Positions 1 to 9,588 of a stretch of DNA of 64,000 nt are shown piece by piece. A program made the translations under genes and the position numbers. Positions within the stretch are counted from its first letter, which is position 1; each line of letters starts with the position of its first letter. Under the pieces are notes generated by a model. The model had not been told where the DNA came from. It was given only the letters and a program-made list of their open reading frames with translations, and did no database searches. The stretch is from Asaia prunellae JCM 25354 (GTDB taxonomy: Bacteria > Pseudomonadota > Alphaproteobacteria > Acetobacterales > Acetobacteraceae), in assembly GCF_000613885.1 (NCBI RefSeq), contig NZ_BAJV01000012.1, forward strand, positions 62,001 to 126,000, read 5' to 3'.

Positions 1-1086
1 TTCTGCTCGTCCTTGGCGGCGAAGGCACTTCGTGAAATTGTTGTTGGGCCGACATACGCGCCAGTGCTGTAGACGCCCTCGTAGTTTGACCGGACATAAT
101 CATAACGCCCTCGGGATGAGAACTGCCAGTTGGTGTTGAACCGGTGATCGAAGATATAGGTTCCGGCCCCCTGGGTCCTTCGGAACCGCTCGAAATTCAG
201 GTCGCCGTCATAGAAATTGCGGGGTACCTTGCCGTAAATTGCCGGATACAACGAACCAACCATTGGAAACGAGCCATAGGACGAATTTTCAGGATCGACC
301 TGAAATTGGTGATGAGCGTGAGTCTGTCTCGTCCTCCCGCTCCGATTGTCATGGTCGGGCTGATCGAAAACCGACGGTTCTTTGTGCGGGCAAGCTGGGA
401 ACGTGAGCCGTTGGCCGTTCCGTAAATCCGCCCGCGGACAGAGCCGTCTGACGTGAGGTAACCCCCTATGTCTCCATCAATACGATAGAGGTCAAAGCTG
501 CCTCCTGTAGCAGTGAGAGCGCCGTAAGAACGCGCATCTGTCGGCATTTTGCTCGTCTGTGCTATCAGCCCACCAGGAGTGGAGCGCCCATAGAGCGACG
601 AGGCTGGTCCTTTCAGAACCTCGATCCGTTCCAGGCGTGAGGTATCCGTCTGAGGCGTCGCAAAACCTGTTGGTGCCTTGGGCAGGATCAGCCCGTCCAG
701 ATATGGCAAGACGGCGAACCCACGTAACTGGAAGAAATCGTAACGTGGAGAGGTGCTGCCGCGCAGATCAGGGTGATGCCCGCCGTGTAGCGTAGAGCCT
801 GCCCCAGTGTCAGAACACCGCGCAGATCCATATCAGTACGGGTGATGACCGTAACGGATTGCGCTGTTTCAACCAGAGGGGTGGCCGATTTGGTGGCTGA
901 AGAAGCAATGGTTGAGGCTCGCTGGCGCCCGGTGACTACGATCTCCTCCGCGTCCGATGCGGCCAGAGTGCTGCTGCTCTTGTTGGTGGAGGCTGTAGCT
1001 CCCTCAGTCGCCATTACACGTCCGATGCTGGCATCGCAAAGCGCAGCCGAGCCTAACAACACACGTATAATCAACCCGTATCTCAC
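1..1086 (-). CDS. TonB-dependent siderophore receptor, N-terminal part (runs off window; frameshifted as sequenced)
   Basis: Outer-membrane receptor for ferric siderophores, energised by TonB. The first segment has a signal peptide, a TonB-box-like EEIVVTGR and the start of the plug (ITRTDMDLRGVLTLGQAL). The plug continues in a second frame (RLERIEVLKGPASSLYG, GGLIAQTSK), which is a hallmark of the family, and the barrel starts in a third frame (YDGDLNFERFRRTQGAGTY). Two frame changes, near 770 and near 305, each equal one lost base, so the gene may be intact in the organism. The C-terminal barrel lies beyond the left edge. A Fur-box palindrome sits about 40 bp upstream, so iron repression is likely. 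The siderophore cannot be named. Confidence 0.85.
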
Positions 1087-1123
1087 CGCTCATCTCCTCG
1101 TTTGATGAGCATTGGCCTATAAT

Positions 1124-1142
1124 GCAAGTGATAATCATTATC
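1124..1142. promoter_or_regulatory. Putative Fur box upstream of the TonB receptor
   Basis: The 13-base core GATAATCATTATC is a perfect match to the inner part of the 19-bp Fur consensus; over 19 positions I count 16 matches. It lies 38 bp before the receptor start on the minus strand. Iron-dependent repression is inferred from this match and the receptor type. Confidence 0.7.
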
Positions 1143-1405
1143 AAAAAGATTTATATAATTATCCTTTGCTCTGTGACCTACAGCCGGAAACGGGAATACC
1201 CAGAATTTTTCCAGGTTATAAAAATGTTACATTTAGAAAATAGATTGATTATATCCTCTCAAGATAAGCCTGAAGCTTATTTTGCAACGACAATGAGAGG
1301 GGACTGATAGTTCTGCAATAGGACTTGCGTTGATTTTATTGTATTAATAACTTTGTTTTCTCTAACGAGTAATTTGTATCTAACTTAAATGGAGATTTAA
1401 TAGAG

Positions 1406-2296
1406 ATGAGCGGTCCTGAAGCAAAGAAAAAATCATCATCATCAAGAAAAAAATCCGCGACTCAATCACTCACGCCAGATATCACGCTAGAGGTAATGAC
1501 TCGCTTACTTGATGCCGTATCAGATGGAAATGGTGCTATTATTCTGGATGGATTGAGACAGAATCCGTCTGATCTCGGTTCTCTGATCCAGCAGATTGCC
1601 AATAGTCATGGTATTGAAAAGCAGAGAAAACTGACACAAACCAGCGACATAATGGAAAGTGGCAGGATGGAAGCGGATTTTGCTTATGTGGGGTTACCTG
1701 CAGAGGCGCGTTCCATGGATTTCAGATCAGCATTTGATAGACATTTAAGATCCCGTTTGGGTAAACGGGCAGACGGATTTGCGATCATCTTTGATCGGCT
1801 GGATAAGCACAGTCGCCCGGTCATCATTGAAACCGGTTGCCTACGTGTACCGGACAACTGGGAAGGAGATGGACAGAGTACTTTCCAGTTTGACTGGTAT
1901 GCACGCGAACGCCAGGGATGCGTCTTTACAATTGATATCAATCCCGCAAGCATAGATAGCGCGCGGCGTGCTTGCAGCGGGACAACAAACACAATTCTGA
2001 ATGATTCACGTCCGGCCTTGCATGCTCTCGGGCAAAACTGTGCTCGTCCTGCTTCTTTGCTCTATCTGGACTCATTTGATCTTGATCTGAATAATCCTAT
2101 GCCGAGTGCCGTACATCATGCCACGGAGATGATGGCAGCTAGGGGATTAATTGGGGAAGGTACTATCATTTGCGTGGATGATTTCGATGTCCCGCCGCTA
2201 GGAGCAGGAGGAAAAGGATTGATAGTGGATCAGTTTATGAATTCTGTTGGCGCTCGATTGCTTTATTCGGGATATCAGAAAATCTGGGAGCTATAG
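1406..2296 (+). CDS. Class I SAM-dependent methyltransferase-like protein
   Basis: A 296-residue protein with a low-complexity Lys/Ser start (residues 1-20), an alpha-helical N-terminal half and a Rossmann-type methyltransferase core. Motif I is the IETGC stretch at about residue 141, the acidic ribose-binding position is IDIN at about 176, and a post-core acidic strand YLDSFDLD lies at about 220, followed by VDDFD at about 257. Proteins of this type often sit in polysaccharide clusters, which fits the GT61 gene downstream. A GGAG-like element precedes the ATG. The DNA is visibly AT-richer than the rest of the window, suggesting transfer. The substrate is unknown. Confidence 0.6.
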   Translation: MSGPEAKKKSSSSRKKSATQSLTPDITLEVMTRLLDAVSDGNGAIILDGLRQNPSDLGSLIQQIANSHGIEKQRKLTQTSDIMESGRMEADFAYVGLPAEARSMDFRSAFDRHLRSRLGKRADGFAIIFDRLDKHSRPVIIETGCLRVPDNWEGDGQSTFQFDWYARERQGCVFTIDINPASIDSARRACSGTTNTILNDSRPALHALGQNCARPASLLYLDSFDLDLNNPMPSAVHHATEMMAARGLIGEGTIICVDDFDVPPLGAGGKGLIVDQFMNSVGARLLYSGYQKIWEL

Positions 2297-2313
2297 GATC
2301 TAGTATATTATCT

Positions 2314-2481
2314 TCAATATCTACTATTATATTGATGAGCGCGTAGTTTTTTCAGTACAGGCTCCAAAGCGGTGCAGTCGTATGGCTTGATCTTCGCATA
2401 ACACTGACTGCAACGCAGGGGATCTACTGTATCGTTTACACATGGTTCTCCTTTTGTTTTTAGAACTGACGGCTTGTTCAT
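2314..2481 (-). CDS. Possible 55-residue Cys-containing small protein
   Basis: ATG to TGA reads a 55-residue protein with a CSQCY motif near residues 24-28 and another Cys at 36, ending in a basic Lys/Arg-rich tail. A second ATG in another frame is preceded by a good AAAGGAG element and would give about 38 residues, so the frame is ambiguous. There is no recognisable family; it may be spurious or a remnant. Confidence 0.2.
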   Translation of the reverse strand: MNKPSVLKTKGEPCVNDTVDPLRCSQCYAKIKPYDCTALEPVLKKLRAHQYNSRY

Positions 2482-2706
2482 ATTACCATCATTGATTTCT
2501 ATATTATTTAACTGTAATAATCATTGGTAATTCGCGCATGATAGGTGCGGCATGCATATGATCCTGCTGCTGTATGGCTTTTTGAAGCCATTTTCTGTCT
2601 GAGAGACTTGGTGTCCCTGTCATGAGTATATGTCTTGTCTCGATCTTACGAAATCAGGAGGAACCAAAGAGTTGCAAGACTCATCTCACCGTAATGGGTG
2701 CCAAAA

Positions 2707-2865
2707 TCATTGGTCGCTGTTCTGAATTGGAAGAGAATATCGGTTCATAGGCTCTTTTGCCTGGCATGTTGCACCGACATAGATGATCTCTTTGATCGAA
2801 GGCATAATGAACTGACACTTGCCGGAGGGACAGCCGGTCGAAAATGTCTTGGTAGTCAGGGTCAT
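2707..2865 (-). CDS. Possible 52-residue small protein
   Basis: An open frame of 52 residues with the motif GCPSGKC near residues 11-17 and another Cys at 34. No clear ribosome binding site precedes the ATG. It lies on the same strand as the other small Cys-containing ORF in this gap. No family is recognised and coding status is doubtful. Confidence 0.15.
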   Translation of the reverse strand: MTLTTKTFSTGCPSGKCQFIMPSIKEIIYVGATCQAKEPMNRYSLPIQNSDQ

Positions 2866-3016
2866 ATTTTCTGATAGATCTTGTTCATGACAAAATTTGA
2901 TAAAGAATATGTATTATAAATCCGGAAAAATATAAAATACTCTATTTGTTATAATGCAGATGGTGGAAATTTATTTTATAATTGGGCAGGAATGAAAAAA
3001 TCTAGGCCAATTCATT

Positions 3017-4422
3017 ATGATCATGGTTTCTCATTGTGTCGATTACGGTCTCCAGATCTTTGATAATGACCCACCGATCCAGACCTTTCATGACACACTT
3101 TATATACCGAGGATCCCTGGACATTATGACTCGCAATTCGGCCTGTATGACAATTATGGTCGGCTGATACCGACAGCAGGTCCACGTCGTGGATGGCCCA
3201 ATGCAGCTCTGGGACAATCTCCAAGCTGTTGTGTCAGCCCTTCAGATGCGTTCCCCCTGTCGCCGGAGCCAACCTATTTTTACGGAGGCAACATAACCCC
3301 TCACTACGGGCATTTCATGACTGAAACTCTGCCCCACTACTGGTGTGGGCGCCGTTTCTATGAGGGTCTGAAAATTCTTGTTCATGCCGAGAAAACGCTT
3401 GATTCGCTTTTTGCACTTCCCTGGCTTGCTGATTTTTTCTCATTGCTCGGGCTCGAACGTAAGGATTTTGTGGTTTTCGAGCGACCTACGCGTATCAGGA
3501 TGCTGATTGTTGCCGGCTCGGCATTCGAAGAGAATCATTTTGCCCACAAGGCATTTGCCAGATATTGCAATGAGCTCGGCGAAAAACACGGTGAGGATAT
3601 TGCTGATGGCCGGCCCATCTATCTCTCACGTGCCCAGTATAAGAGCGAGATGCGTCAAATCGACGGTGAACCCGAGGTTGGTGCCTATCTTGCTCGTGAG
3701 GGGTTTTCGATTGTTGCGCCCGAAACGCTTCAGGTTCGGCAGCAATTACGTCTGTTTTCCGAGCATCGACCGACGGTCGGGTTTGTTGGCTCAGCTTTTC
3801 ACAACAGTATTTTCTGCCGACGACCGGTTGGGGTTGCCTTGACTTGTGATGGCCTGATCTCCTCGAATTTCGCCCTTATGGATCAGGCGAATGAGGCTCG
3901 TATACAGTATGTAACGGCCCCCGAGGTCACGCTCGAAAAATTTGTCCTTGGTCAGCCAGCCCTCTATCGTCTCAATGATCCGGTACATACGGCGCGTGTG
4001 CTGGTTGACCTCGTTTACAGGCGCGTCTGGCAGAATGAGAAGACGCATGATGCTGAGGGCATTGATAAGGAAAAGACCTATCTGATCAGAACTTATCATC
4101 AGAGCTGGATGCAGATCGATCGTCAGACAGGTATCGTGTTCCATGGAAATGGTGAGGGTGAGCGCATCGTCAGACTGGTGCTCATCTGGGCGACAAAGGC
4201 TGGGCAGCGCTCACGACTTTCCCGGGTGACTGTCTTACGGTTGAGAGGGACAATCACCAAGGTACAACAATTTACTACCGGTTCCATAAACGCCCTGATG
4301 GAAGGGTAGCGTTTTACAATGATGAGACGCATCGCTTTCTATGTGCCACACCAGATGGCAAGATTTGCTGCGATCGCCTTGAGTCTGATGACTGGGAGTG
4401 TTTCACGCTGGAGGATGCCTGA
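3017..4422 (+). CDS. Glycosyltransferase family 61 (DUF563) protein, frameshifted near its end
   Basis: Predicted transferase of capsule or exopolysaccharide synthesis. DUF563 features are present: TPHYGHFMTETLPHYW at about residues 95-109, RPIYLSR near 200 and VGSAFHNSIF near 257. The first frame loses sense after about 4150. Reading one base earlier from about 4165 gives a coherent tail (YYRFHKRPDGRVAFYND, then CATPDGKICC and WECFTLEDA), ending at the TGA at 4420. That tail resembles a small beta-rich module. The shift equals one lost base. Start choice is weak, since no strong ribosome binding site precedes 3017. Confidence 0.65.
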
Positions 4423-4455
4423 GGCGCAGGCAGCCGTGTCGCAGGGGCAGGAATA

Positions 4456-4475
4456 GCGGGGCTGAAGGGCCCCGC
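4456..4475 (-). terminator. Hairpin terminator after the sugar transporter
   Basis: A GCGGGGC / GCCCCGC stem with a 6-base loop lies 7 bp past the stop of the minus-strand sugar transporter and between two convergent genes. It has no strong T-run. Confidence 0.55.
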
Positions 4476-4482
4476 CTGACGA

Positions 4483-5898
4483 TTATCGTCCCAGTTTCCG
4501 AAGTTTCTCGCCTGACATAAGACGCTTTTCGATGACTTCGAGCGACATACCCTTGGTCTCAGGGATAAAGAGAAAAGTCAGCAGGATGAACGAGGCATTC
4601 AGTCCTGAGAAAAGCCAGAATGTGCCGGACGTACCAAATGTGTTCATCAGCGTCAGGAAGCTGGCGCCCACGATCATGTTGGTGATCCAGTTGGTCAGTG
4701 TCGAGAGCGAAATACCCAGATTACGCCCTTGCATCGGCTGAATCTCGGAGCAGAGAACCCACATGAGCGGGCCTGCAGACATGGCAAAACCCGTGCAGAA
4801 CAGTAGAAGCAGGAAAATGGCGATGAATTTCGAAGTCTCTCCCGACATGTCTGTCGAAAGCAGAACAGCCAGAGCAGCCATGCCCAGCGCCATGACCGTG
4901 AAACCCATGTAAAGAATAGGTTTGCGGCCCCATTTATCGACCAGTCCCACTGCAATGAACGTGGCCAGCATGTTTACGAGACCGATAATGGCAGTGCACC
5001 ACATCTGCGAAGTGGCATCGAACCCGGCGCTCGAAAGAATTTTGGGCGCGTAGTACATGATGATATTGATGCCTGCGAGCTGCTGCATAGCCTGCAGCAT
5101 GATGCCCAGGGCGATGGAGCGACGGAAATTCGAGTTTGTCCTGAGAAGCTCGAAACCGTGCTGCTTGACCTCGAGCTGCTCGCGAATGGCCTTGATTTCC
5201 TTCGCAGCCTCAAGAGGATCTTCACGCAGGGAGAGAAGAACCTCGCGAGCCTCCTTATGGCGCCCCTGCATGATCAGCCAGCGTGGGCTATAGGGCAGAA
5301 ACAGAACGCCAAACAGGAAGAGGGCAGCAGGAATAGCCGCTACGCCGAACATCCAGCGCCAGTTCCCCGAATAGGAGAAATAGGTGTTCGACAGAAAGGC
5401 CAGGAAAATGCCGACCGTCACCATGAGCTGATAGGTCGAGACCATGGCGCCACGTGTGGCCTCGCTGGCAATCTCGGACAGATAGAGTGGGGCTGTGAAG
5501 GCCGAAATACCGACAGCCAGTCCCATGACCACACGAAAGCTGATCATGGAAGGGACAGACCAGCTCAGCGCGCAGCCGATCGAGCCAATTACGAAAATCG
5601 AGGCCCCAGCAATAAGCGAGCGCTTGCGACCAAGTGTATGGGCCATCCAGCCAGCGGCCAGGGCACCAACGGCAGCGCCTGCCATCATGGAGCTGACGAC
5701 CCATTCCTGAGCAAAGGTCGAGGCGTTATATTGCTTGGCGAAGAAATCGAGCGCGCCTGCGACCACACCGATATCCAGACCTGACATCAGACCGGCAAGA
5801 GCTGCCAGCACTCCGATAACCAGAATCTTGAATTTCGTTGCATCGAAAACTGACGCCAGCCCGCCTTCCGTATTTCCGGCATCTGTATCTATCGCCAT
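4483..5898 (-). CDS. MFS sugar:H+ symporter (GalP/XylE-like)
   Basis: A 471-residue, 12-helix sugar porter of the inner membrane, predicted to import a hexose or pentose with protons. Family signatures are in order: GLDIGVVAGAL in helix 1, the GRKRS loop, RVVMGLAVG, PYSPRWL before the central loop, QQLAGINIIMYYAP in helix 7, VDKWGRK and the C-terminal PETKG. Length is normal. It starts only 3 bp after the asparaginase stop, so it is probably co-transcribed with zur, the unknown gene and asparaginase. Sugar specificity cannot be read from the sequence. Confidence 0.88.
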   Translation of the reverse strand: MAIDTDAGNTEGGLASVFDATKFKILVIGVLAALAGLMSGLDIGVVAGALDFFAKQYNASTFAQEWVVSSMMAGAAVGALAAGWMAHTLGRKRSLIAGASIFVIGSIGCALSWSVPSMISFRVVMGLAVGISAFTAPLYLSEIASEATRGAMVSTYQLMVTVGIFLAFLSNTYFSYSGNWRWMFGVAAIPAALFLFGVLFLPYSPRWLIMQGRHKEAREVLLSLREDPLEAAKEIKAIREQLEVKQHGFELLRTNSNFRRSIALGIMLQAMQQLAGINIIMYYAPKILSSAGFDATSQMWCTAIIGLVNMLATFIAVGLVDKWGRKPILYMGFTVMALGMAALAVLLSTDMSGETSKFIAIFLLLLFCTGFAMSAGPLMWVLCSEIQPMQGRNLGISLSTLTNWITNMIVGASFLTLMNTFGTSGTFWLFSGLNASFILLTFLFIPETKGMSLEVIEKRLMSGEKLRKLGR

Positions 5899-5901
5899 GG
5901 A

Positions 5902-6914
5902 TTATTCTTGTCCTTTTCCGGCGGCACGCAGCGTGCCGACTTCTCGTCCATTCCAGTTTTTCATTACCTGATGCGACAATCCGGTCAGCACGGCGCGGTC
6001 TGCATCAGACCAGCCAGCCTCATCGAACCCGAGCAGAAGTGCGGCAAGGGCCACCTCTGCCGCCCGGTTCGCGCCATCATCGGTTTTGATCGCTATGCCG
6101 AGCCCGAGTTCGGGCACAGATGCCACCATCACCCCTTCTGCACCCATTTTGCAAAAGATTCGGTTACCGAAATGCGCCATCAATGTCGTATCGAAACGCC
6201 CGCTCCCTGCCACCATGAAGGGCTCGGACGCGACAGCAGAACGCAAGCGGGCGGCTGCCGACGCATGGCCCGATGAAAAATTTTTTCCTGTGCCAAAACG
6301 CGCAAAACCCGTTGCCAGAGCGGAGAGGGGAATGGCGTAGGTTGGCATCGAACAACCATCGAGCCCGCGATTGGTCTCCTCATGCGGGACAGATGTGGCC
6401 ATGACAAGCGCTTCGGTTACCTGACGCTGTGCTTCATGGGTGGGGTCGATATAGCCAGAAGGGTCGAGAGACTGGTCGATCGCGAGGCAGATCAGGCCGG
6501 CATGCTTGCCTGAACAGTTGTTGTGAAGTGCTGAGGGATGGCGCCTGAGGCGGCAAGCGCATGAGCTGCCTTGTCATAGGTGGGCCAATGAGCTCCGCAT
6601 TCGAGACATGTCAGCGTTTTGCCAGCTTTTGCCAGCATTGCGGCGGCCGTCTCGGTATGTCGTGGTTCGCCGCCATGAGAGGCGCAGGCAAGAGCCAGCT
6701 CGGCATTGGTCAGGCCCAGCCGATCGGCAGCACCGGTTTCGACCAGTGGGAGAGCCAGAAGCGCCTTGACCGTCGAGCGTGGAAAGACTGGTCTCTCAAT
6801 GGCCCCATGCGCCCGAACGACACGGCCGGTATCGTCCATGACGGCAATTCGGCCGAGATGACGGGATTCGATGCGTCCGCCGCGCGTGACTTCAGCTAGG
6901 GCGATATCGTCCAT
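5902..6914 (-). CDS. L-asparaginase II family protein, frameshifted as sequenced
   Basis: Hydrolyses asparagine to aspartate and ammonia. This is the COG4448-type asparaginase II family, about 337 residues, not the classical type. The N-terminal segment has PRSTVKAL and a HGGEPRH stretch. The second frame supplies the family hallmark HNNCSGKHAG, then GLDGCSMPTYAIPL, and a C-terminal FCKMGAEGVM with GLGIAIKTDDG. The frames join near 6527 at a C run, and the change equals one lost base. It lies between an unknown gene and the sugar transporter in the zur transcription unit. Confidence 0.82.
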
Positions 6915-6955
6915 GACGGGATCCTCAATAAGGTATGATGGATTGGGGATCGGTC

Positions 6956-7441
6956 TCAGCCGATCGGTGTCTGTCTCGAGAGCAGATAACAGGATGCGCC
7001 CAGCTGTGCACTCGAATCAGGGTCGTTATCAAGCCAGGGAGCAATATGAGCCTTGCGTACGCGCAGAAGAAGCATGTCTCTTTCGTCGTATTCATCGGCC
7101 TGGGCCGCAAAAAGCGGAAGCAAGGCCGGGCGTTCACAGAAAACCAGAGGCTCGCGGGCATCGAGCTTCAGACCGTTATCAATCAACCTCCATCCCTGTT
7201 CGGCCGGGAGCAGGGTATAAAGCCATCCATCCGGACGTTCTGCTTCCGCAAAGACGCGTGTGGTTACCACCAGCAGCGGGGCTTCTGCCGGCAGGAGATG
7301 CGTTTTGAGGATCGGAGGCTCGTAGTCGAAGAGATCCGGCTGTGTCTGTGACAGTATTTCCTGTCTGGGCACGCGTGATGCCCGTTCCGGGCGGGAATGA
7401 ACGGTGCCACCAGTCAGGGGAAACCTGTCAGTTCGGGCCAT
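6956..7441 (-). CDS. Uncharacterised 161-residue protein in the zur operon
   Basis: No family is recognised. The protein is soluble-looking and acidic, with no signal peptide or membrane segment. Visible features are a Pro-rich middle (DYEPPILKTHLLPAEAPLLV), aromatic strands (RPDGWLYTLL, GWRLIDNGL) and the tail RKAHIAPWLDND. It starts 14 bp after the zur stop and ends 41 bp before asparaginase, so it is probably co-transcribed with both. Zur regulation is possible but not shown by this sequence alone. Confidence 0.6.
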   Translation of the reverse strand: MARTDRFPLTGGTVHSRPERASRVPRQEILSQTQPDLFDYEPPILKTHLLPAEAPLLVVTTRVFAEAERPDGWLYTLLPAEQGWRLIDNGLKLDAREPLVFCERPALLPLFAAQADEYDERDMLLLRVRKAHIAPWLDNDPDSSAQLGASCYLLSRQTPIG

Positions 7442-7455
7442 GAGACGGAGATCGG

Positions 7456-7965
7456 CTACGTGCTATCAGCCTGCTGGCACGAGGCGCAGATTCCTTCGAT
7501 CTCGATGGTCGATTGTTGCGGCTTGAAGCCTATTTTCCGGGAGGCACTTGTTATGGCATGAGAGATCTCACTGTCTTCCACCTCACTGACCGCACCGCAG
7601 CCGCTACAGATCAGAAACTGCGCGCGATGACCGCAGCCATTGCCATGATGACAGTCTAGGCGATGCGCGCAGCCGATGAAGGCACTCATGCGCTCAATCC
7701 GGTGGATCAGGCCCTGGGCCAGCAGGAAATCAAGTGCACGATAGACCGTGGGCGGCGCTGCATTGCGCTGATACTGCCGCAGATGATCAAGAATGTCATA
7801 GGCGCCGGCAGGTTTGCGACTCTCCAGAATCAGCCCGAGCACAAGCCGACGCGTTTCAGTCAACCGGCTGGCGCGCGTGGTACAGAACGCGGCAGCACGG
7901 TCGAGCAGTGCGAGTGTGCGGGGAGAGAAAGGGTCCAGTTCGGTCGTGGCCGTGCTGCTGAGCAT
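7456..7965 (-). CDS. zur: Zinc uptake regulator, Fur family (Zur)
   Basis: A 169-residue zinc-sensing repressor. The winged-helix DNA-binding half includes RLTETRRLVLGLIL and the recognition region PPTVYRALDFLL (residues 71-82). Metal sites follow: CAHRLDCHHGNGCGHRAQF, then structural zinc ligands CSGC (near 120) and CASC near the C-terminus. It is divergent from znuACB, with a Zur-type operator between, which supports Zur rather than the Fur or PerR branch. Confidence 0.88.
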   Translation of the reverse strand: MLSSTATTELDPFSPRTLALLDRAAAFCTTRASRLTETRRLVLGLILESRKPAGAYDILDHLRQYQRNAAPPTVYRALDFLLAQGLIHRIERMSAFIGCAHRLDCHHGNGCGHRAQFLICSGCGAVSEVEDSEISHAITSASRKIGFKPQQSTIEIEGICASCQQADST

Positions 7966-8028
7966 GAAGGAATTCCTTTTCCGGCTTGTCCTGACCAGAG
8001 TTCCGCCTCTATATCGCGTATCTCAGTC

Positions 8029-8041
8029 GTTATAATATAAC
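8029..8041. promoter_or_regulatory. Zur operator between zur and znuA
   Basis: GTTATAATATAAC is a perfect 13-bp palindrome around a central A and matches the core of the known Zur operator GTTATANTATAAC. It lies 14 bp before the proposed znuA start and 63 bp before the zur start, so it could repress the transporter and possibly zur itself. Confidence 0.75.
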
Positions 8042-8055
8042 TAAAGGCGACTTTT

Positions 8056-8918
8056 TTGCGCCAGACCCTGTTCCTGCTGATCTGCTTCCTGTTCCTGCCG
8101 GGCTCTGCCAGAGCTGAGCCGGTGAAGGTTTTCTGTGCCGAAGCCCTGTGGTGCGATCTGGCCGAAACCCTGGGGGGGAAATCTGTCACTACGACCAGCA
8201 TACTCACGTCGCCACGGATTGACCCGCATGATTTTCAGGTCACGGCTGATATGGCCCGCAAGCTGGCGGATTCCAATATCGTTCTGATGATGGGCGGTCA
8301 TTACGATGACTGGATGCCACCATTGCTGGCGGCTCAATCCAGTGCATCGCGTCAGATAATTTCGGTTGCCGCTCTGGCAGGTCTTGGACCGCAGGAAAAT
8401 CCCCATCTTTTTGACGACCCGACAGCTATTGGCCTCATGGTTGCAGCTCTCTCGACAGAGCTTGTGGCACGCCTTCCCGACGAGGCTGGAGGTATCAGGC
8501 GCGTCAGGCGGATCTCGAGTCGGTCATAGGAGCCTTTTCCGGGCGGCTGAGGACATTGCGGCTTCAGACACAGGGAATGAAGATTGCTGTGGCCGAACCT
8601 GTAGGCGGACCTCTGCTTCAGGCGCTTGGAATCGAAGTTGTTGATCCTGAATATGCTCTGGCGACCATGAATCACGATGACCCGGCCCCCCGCGATATAG
8701 CCCGCCTGGAAGATGCGATGCGCCAGAAGACTGTCCGTCTTCTGATCATCAACCCTGCCATGAAGACCCCGTCTGTAAGCCGTATTGAGGCTATCGCGCA
8801 GAAAGCTCATCTGCCTGTTGTGGATTTCGACGAATTTCCAGAAGCCGGACATGCTTGGCAACACTGGATGCAGGATCGGCTTGACCGGCTTGCCAGGGCA
8901 CTGGGCGTTCATGACTGA
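8056..8918 (+). CDS. znuA: Zinc ABC transporter substrate-binding protein, frameshifted as sequenced
   Basis: Periplasmic zinc-binding protein delivering Zn2+ to ZnuBC. It has a TTG start, a signal peptide ending near GSARAEP, the DPHDFQ metal-His segment, GGHYDDWM, and in the second frame MNHDDPAP and VDFDEFPEAG, which carry the remaining ligands. No long His-rich loop is present. The join lies near 8490 (second frame GGYQARQADLESV) and equals one lost base. The stop overlaps the znuC start by 8 bp. A Zur operator sits directly upstream. Confidence 0.82.
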
Positions 8919-9588
8919 CAATTCTCCTGCGATCCTGCTGAGGCAGGTCACGCTGAGCCATGGCGCGCGCGTGCTTCTCGACCGGGCCGATCTTTCTCTG
9001 GCTTCCGGAACCTTTACAGTTCTGGCGGGCGCGAATGGCCATGGCAAGACAACCCTGATGCGCGCCCTGCTTGGTTTGCATCCCGTTCATGAGGGGGAAA
9101 TCCGGACTCTCGGCCGGAAACCGTCCGCCGCCCGGCGATGGATTGGCTATATGCCCCAGGAGCGCAGGATTCCCGCGCCACAGCTTACGGGGAAAGCCCT
9201 TATCAGTGCTTCGTGGCGTGGCACATCTCTGGGTCTGCCAGGATGGGGGCAGGGTGCAAAAACAGCGCTGAAAGCGGCTTTGACGCTGACCGGGGCAGAG
9301 GCATTGGCAGCCCAGCCTTTGAACCAGCTTTCAGGCGGCGAACGTCAGAGACTTTTTCTGGCCGAAGCCCTGCTCGACAATCCTGCCCTGCTGATACTCG
9401 ATGAACCATTGAGTGGCATGGATATGGATTGGCAGCGCAGGATTTTGGCCATGCTCAGGGCGCGTTGTCGCGAGACGGGCATGGCGGTGCTGATGTCCTG
9501 TCACGGGCTTGAGGAAGTCAGCAGGTTTGCCGACCATCTTCTTCAGATTTCTCAGCGTAAACTGGAGCTGAGCGATGTTGCATTATGA
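8911..9588 (+). CDS. znuC: Zinc ABC transporter ATP-binding protein
   Basis: A 225-residue ABC ATPase that powers zinc import. It has Walker A GANGHGKTT, Q-loop MPQERRIP, signature LSGGERQ, Walker B LLILDEPLSG and an H-loop in MSCHGLEE. The ATG at 8911 was chosen over a longer upstream frame because it overlaps the znuA stop by 8 bp, as usual for this operon. Its end overlaps the permease start by 14 bp. No frame problem is present. Confidence 0.88.
   Translation: MTDNSPAILLRQVTLSHGARVLLDRADLSLASGTFTVLAGANGHGKTTLMRALLGLHPVHEGEIRTLGRKPSAARRWIGYMPQERRIPAPQLTGKALISASWRGTSLGLPGWGQGAKTALKAALTLTGAEALAAQPLNQLSGGERQRLFLAEALLDNPALLILDEPLSGMDMDWQRRILAMLRARCRETGMAVLMSCHGLEEVSRFADHLLQISQRKLELSDVAL

Larger units (their letters stand above)
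2297..3016. other. AT-rich 720-bp gap with no convincing gene
   Basis: This stretch separates the methyltransferase from the GT61 glycosyltransferase. Only two short Cys-containing ORFs on the minus strand (listed separately) and AT-rich promoter-like DNA just before 3017 were noticed. It could be a remnant of a decayed gene or an insertion scar, but no homology is recognisable. Confidence 0.5.

Noticed and set aside
1122-1307. 61-residue ORF in the intergenic region
   Set aside because: It overlaps the Fur box and AT-rich promoter DNA; no ribosome binding site or protein-like composition.
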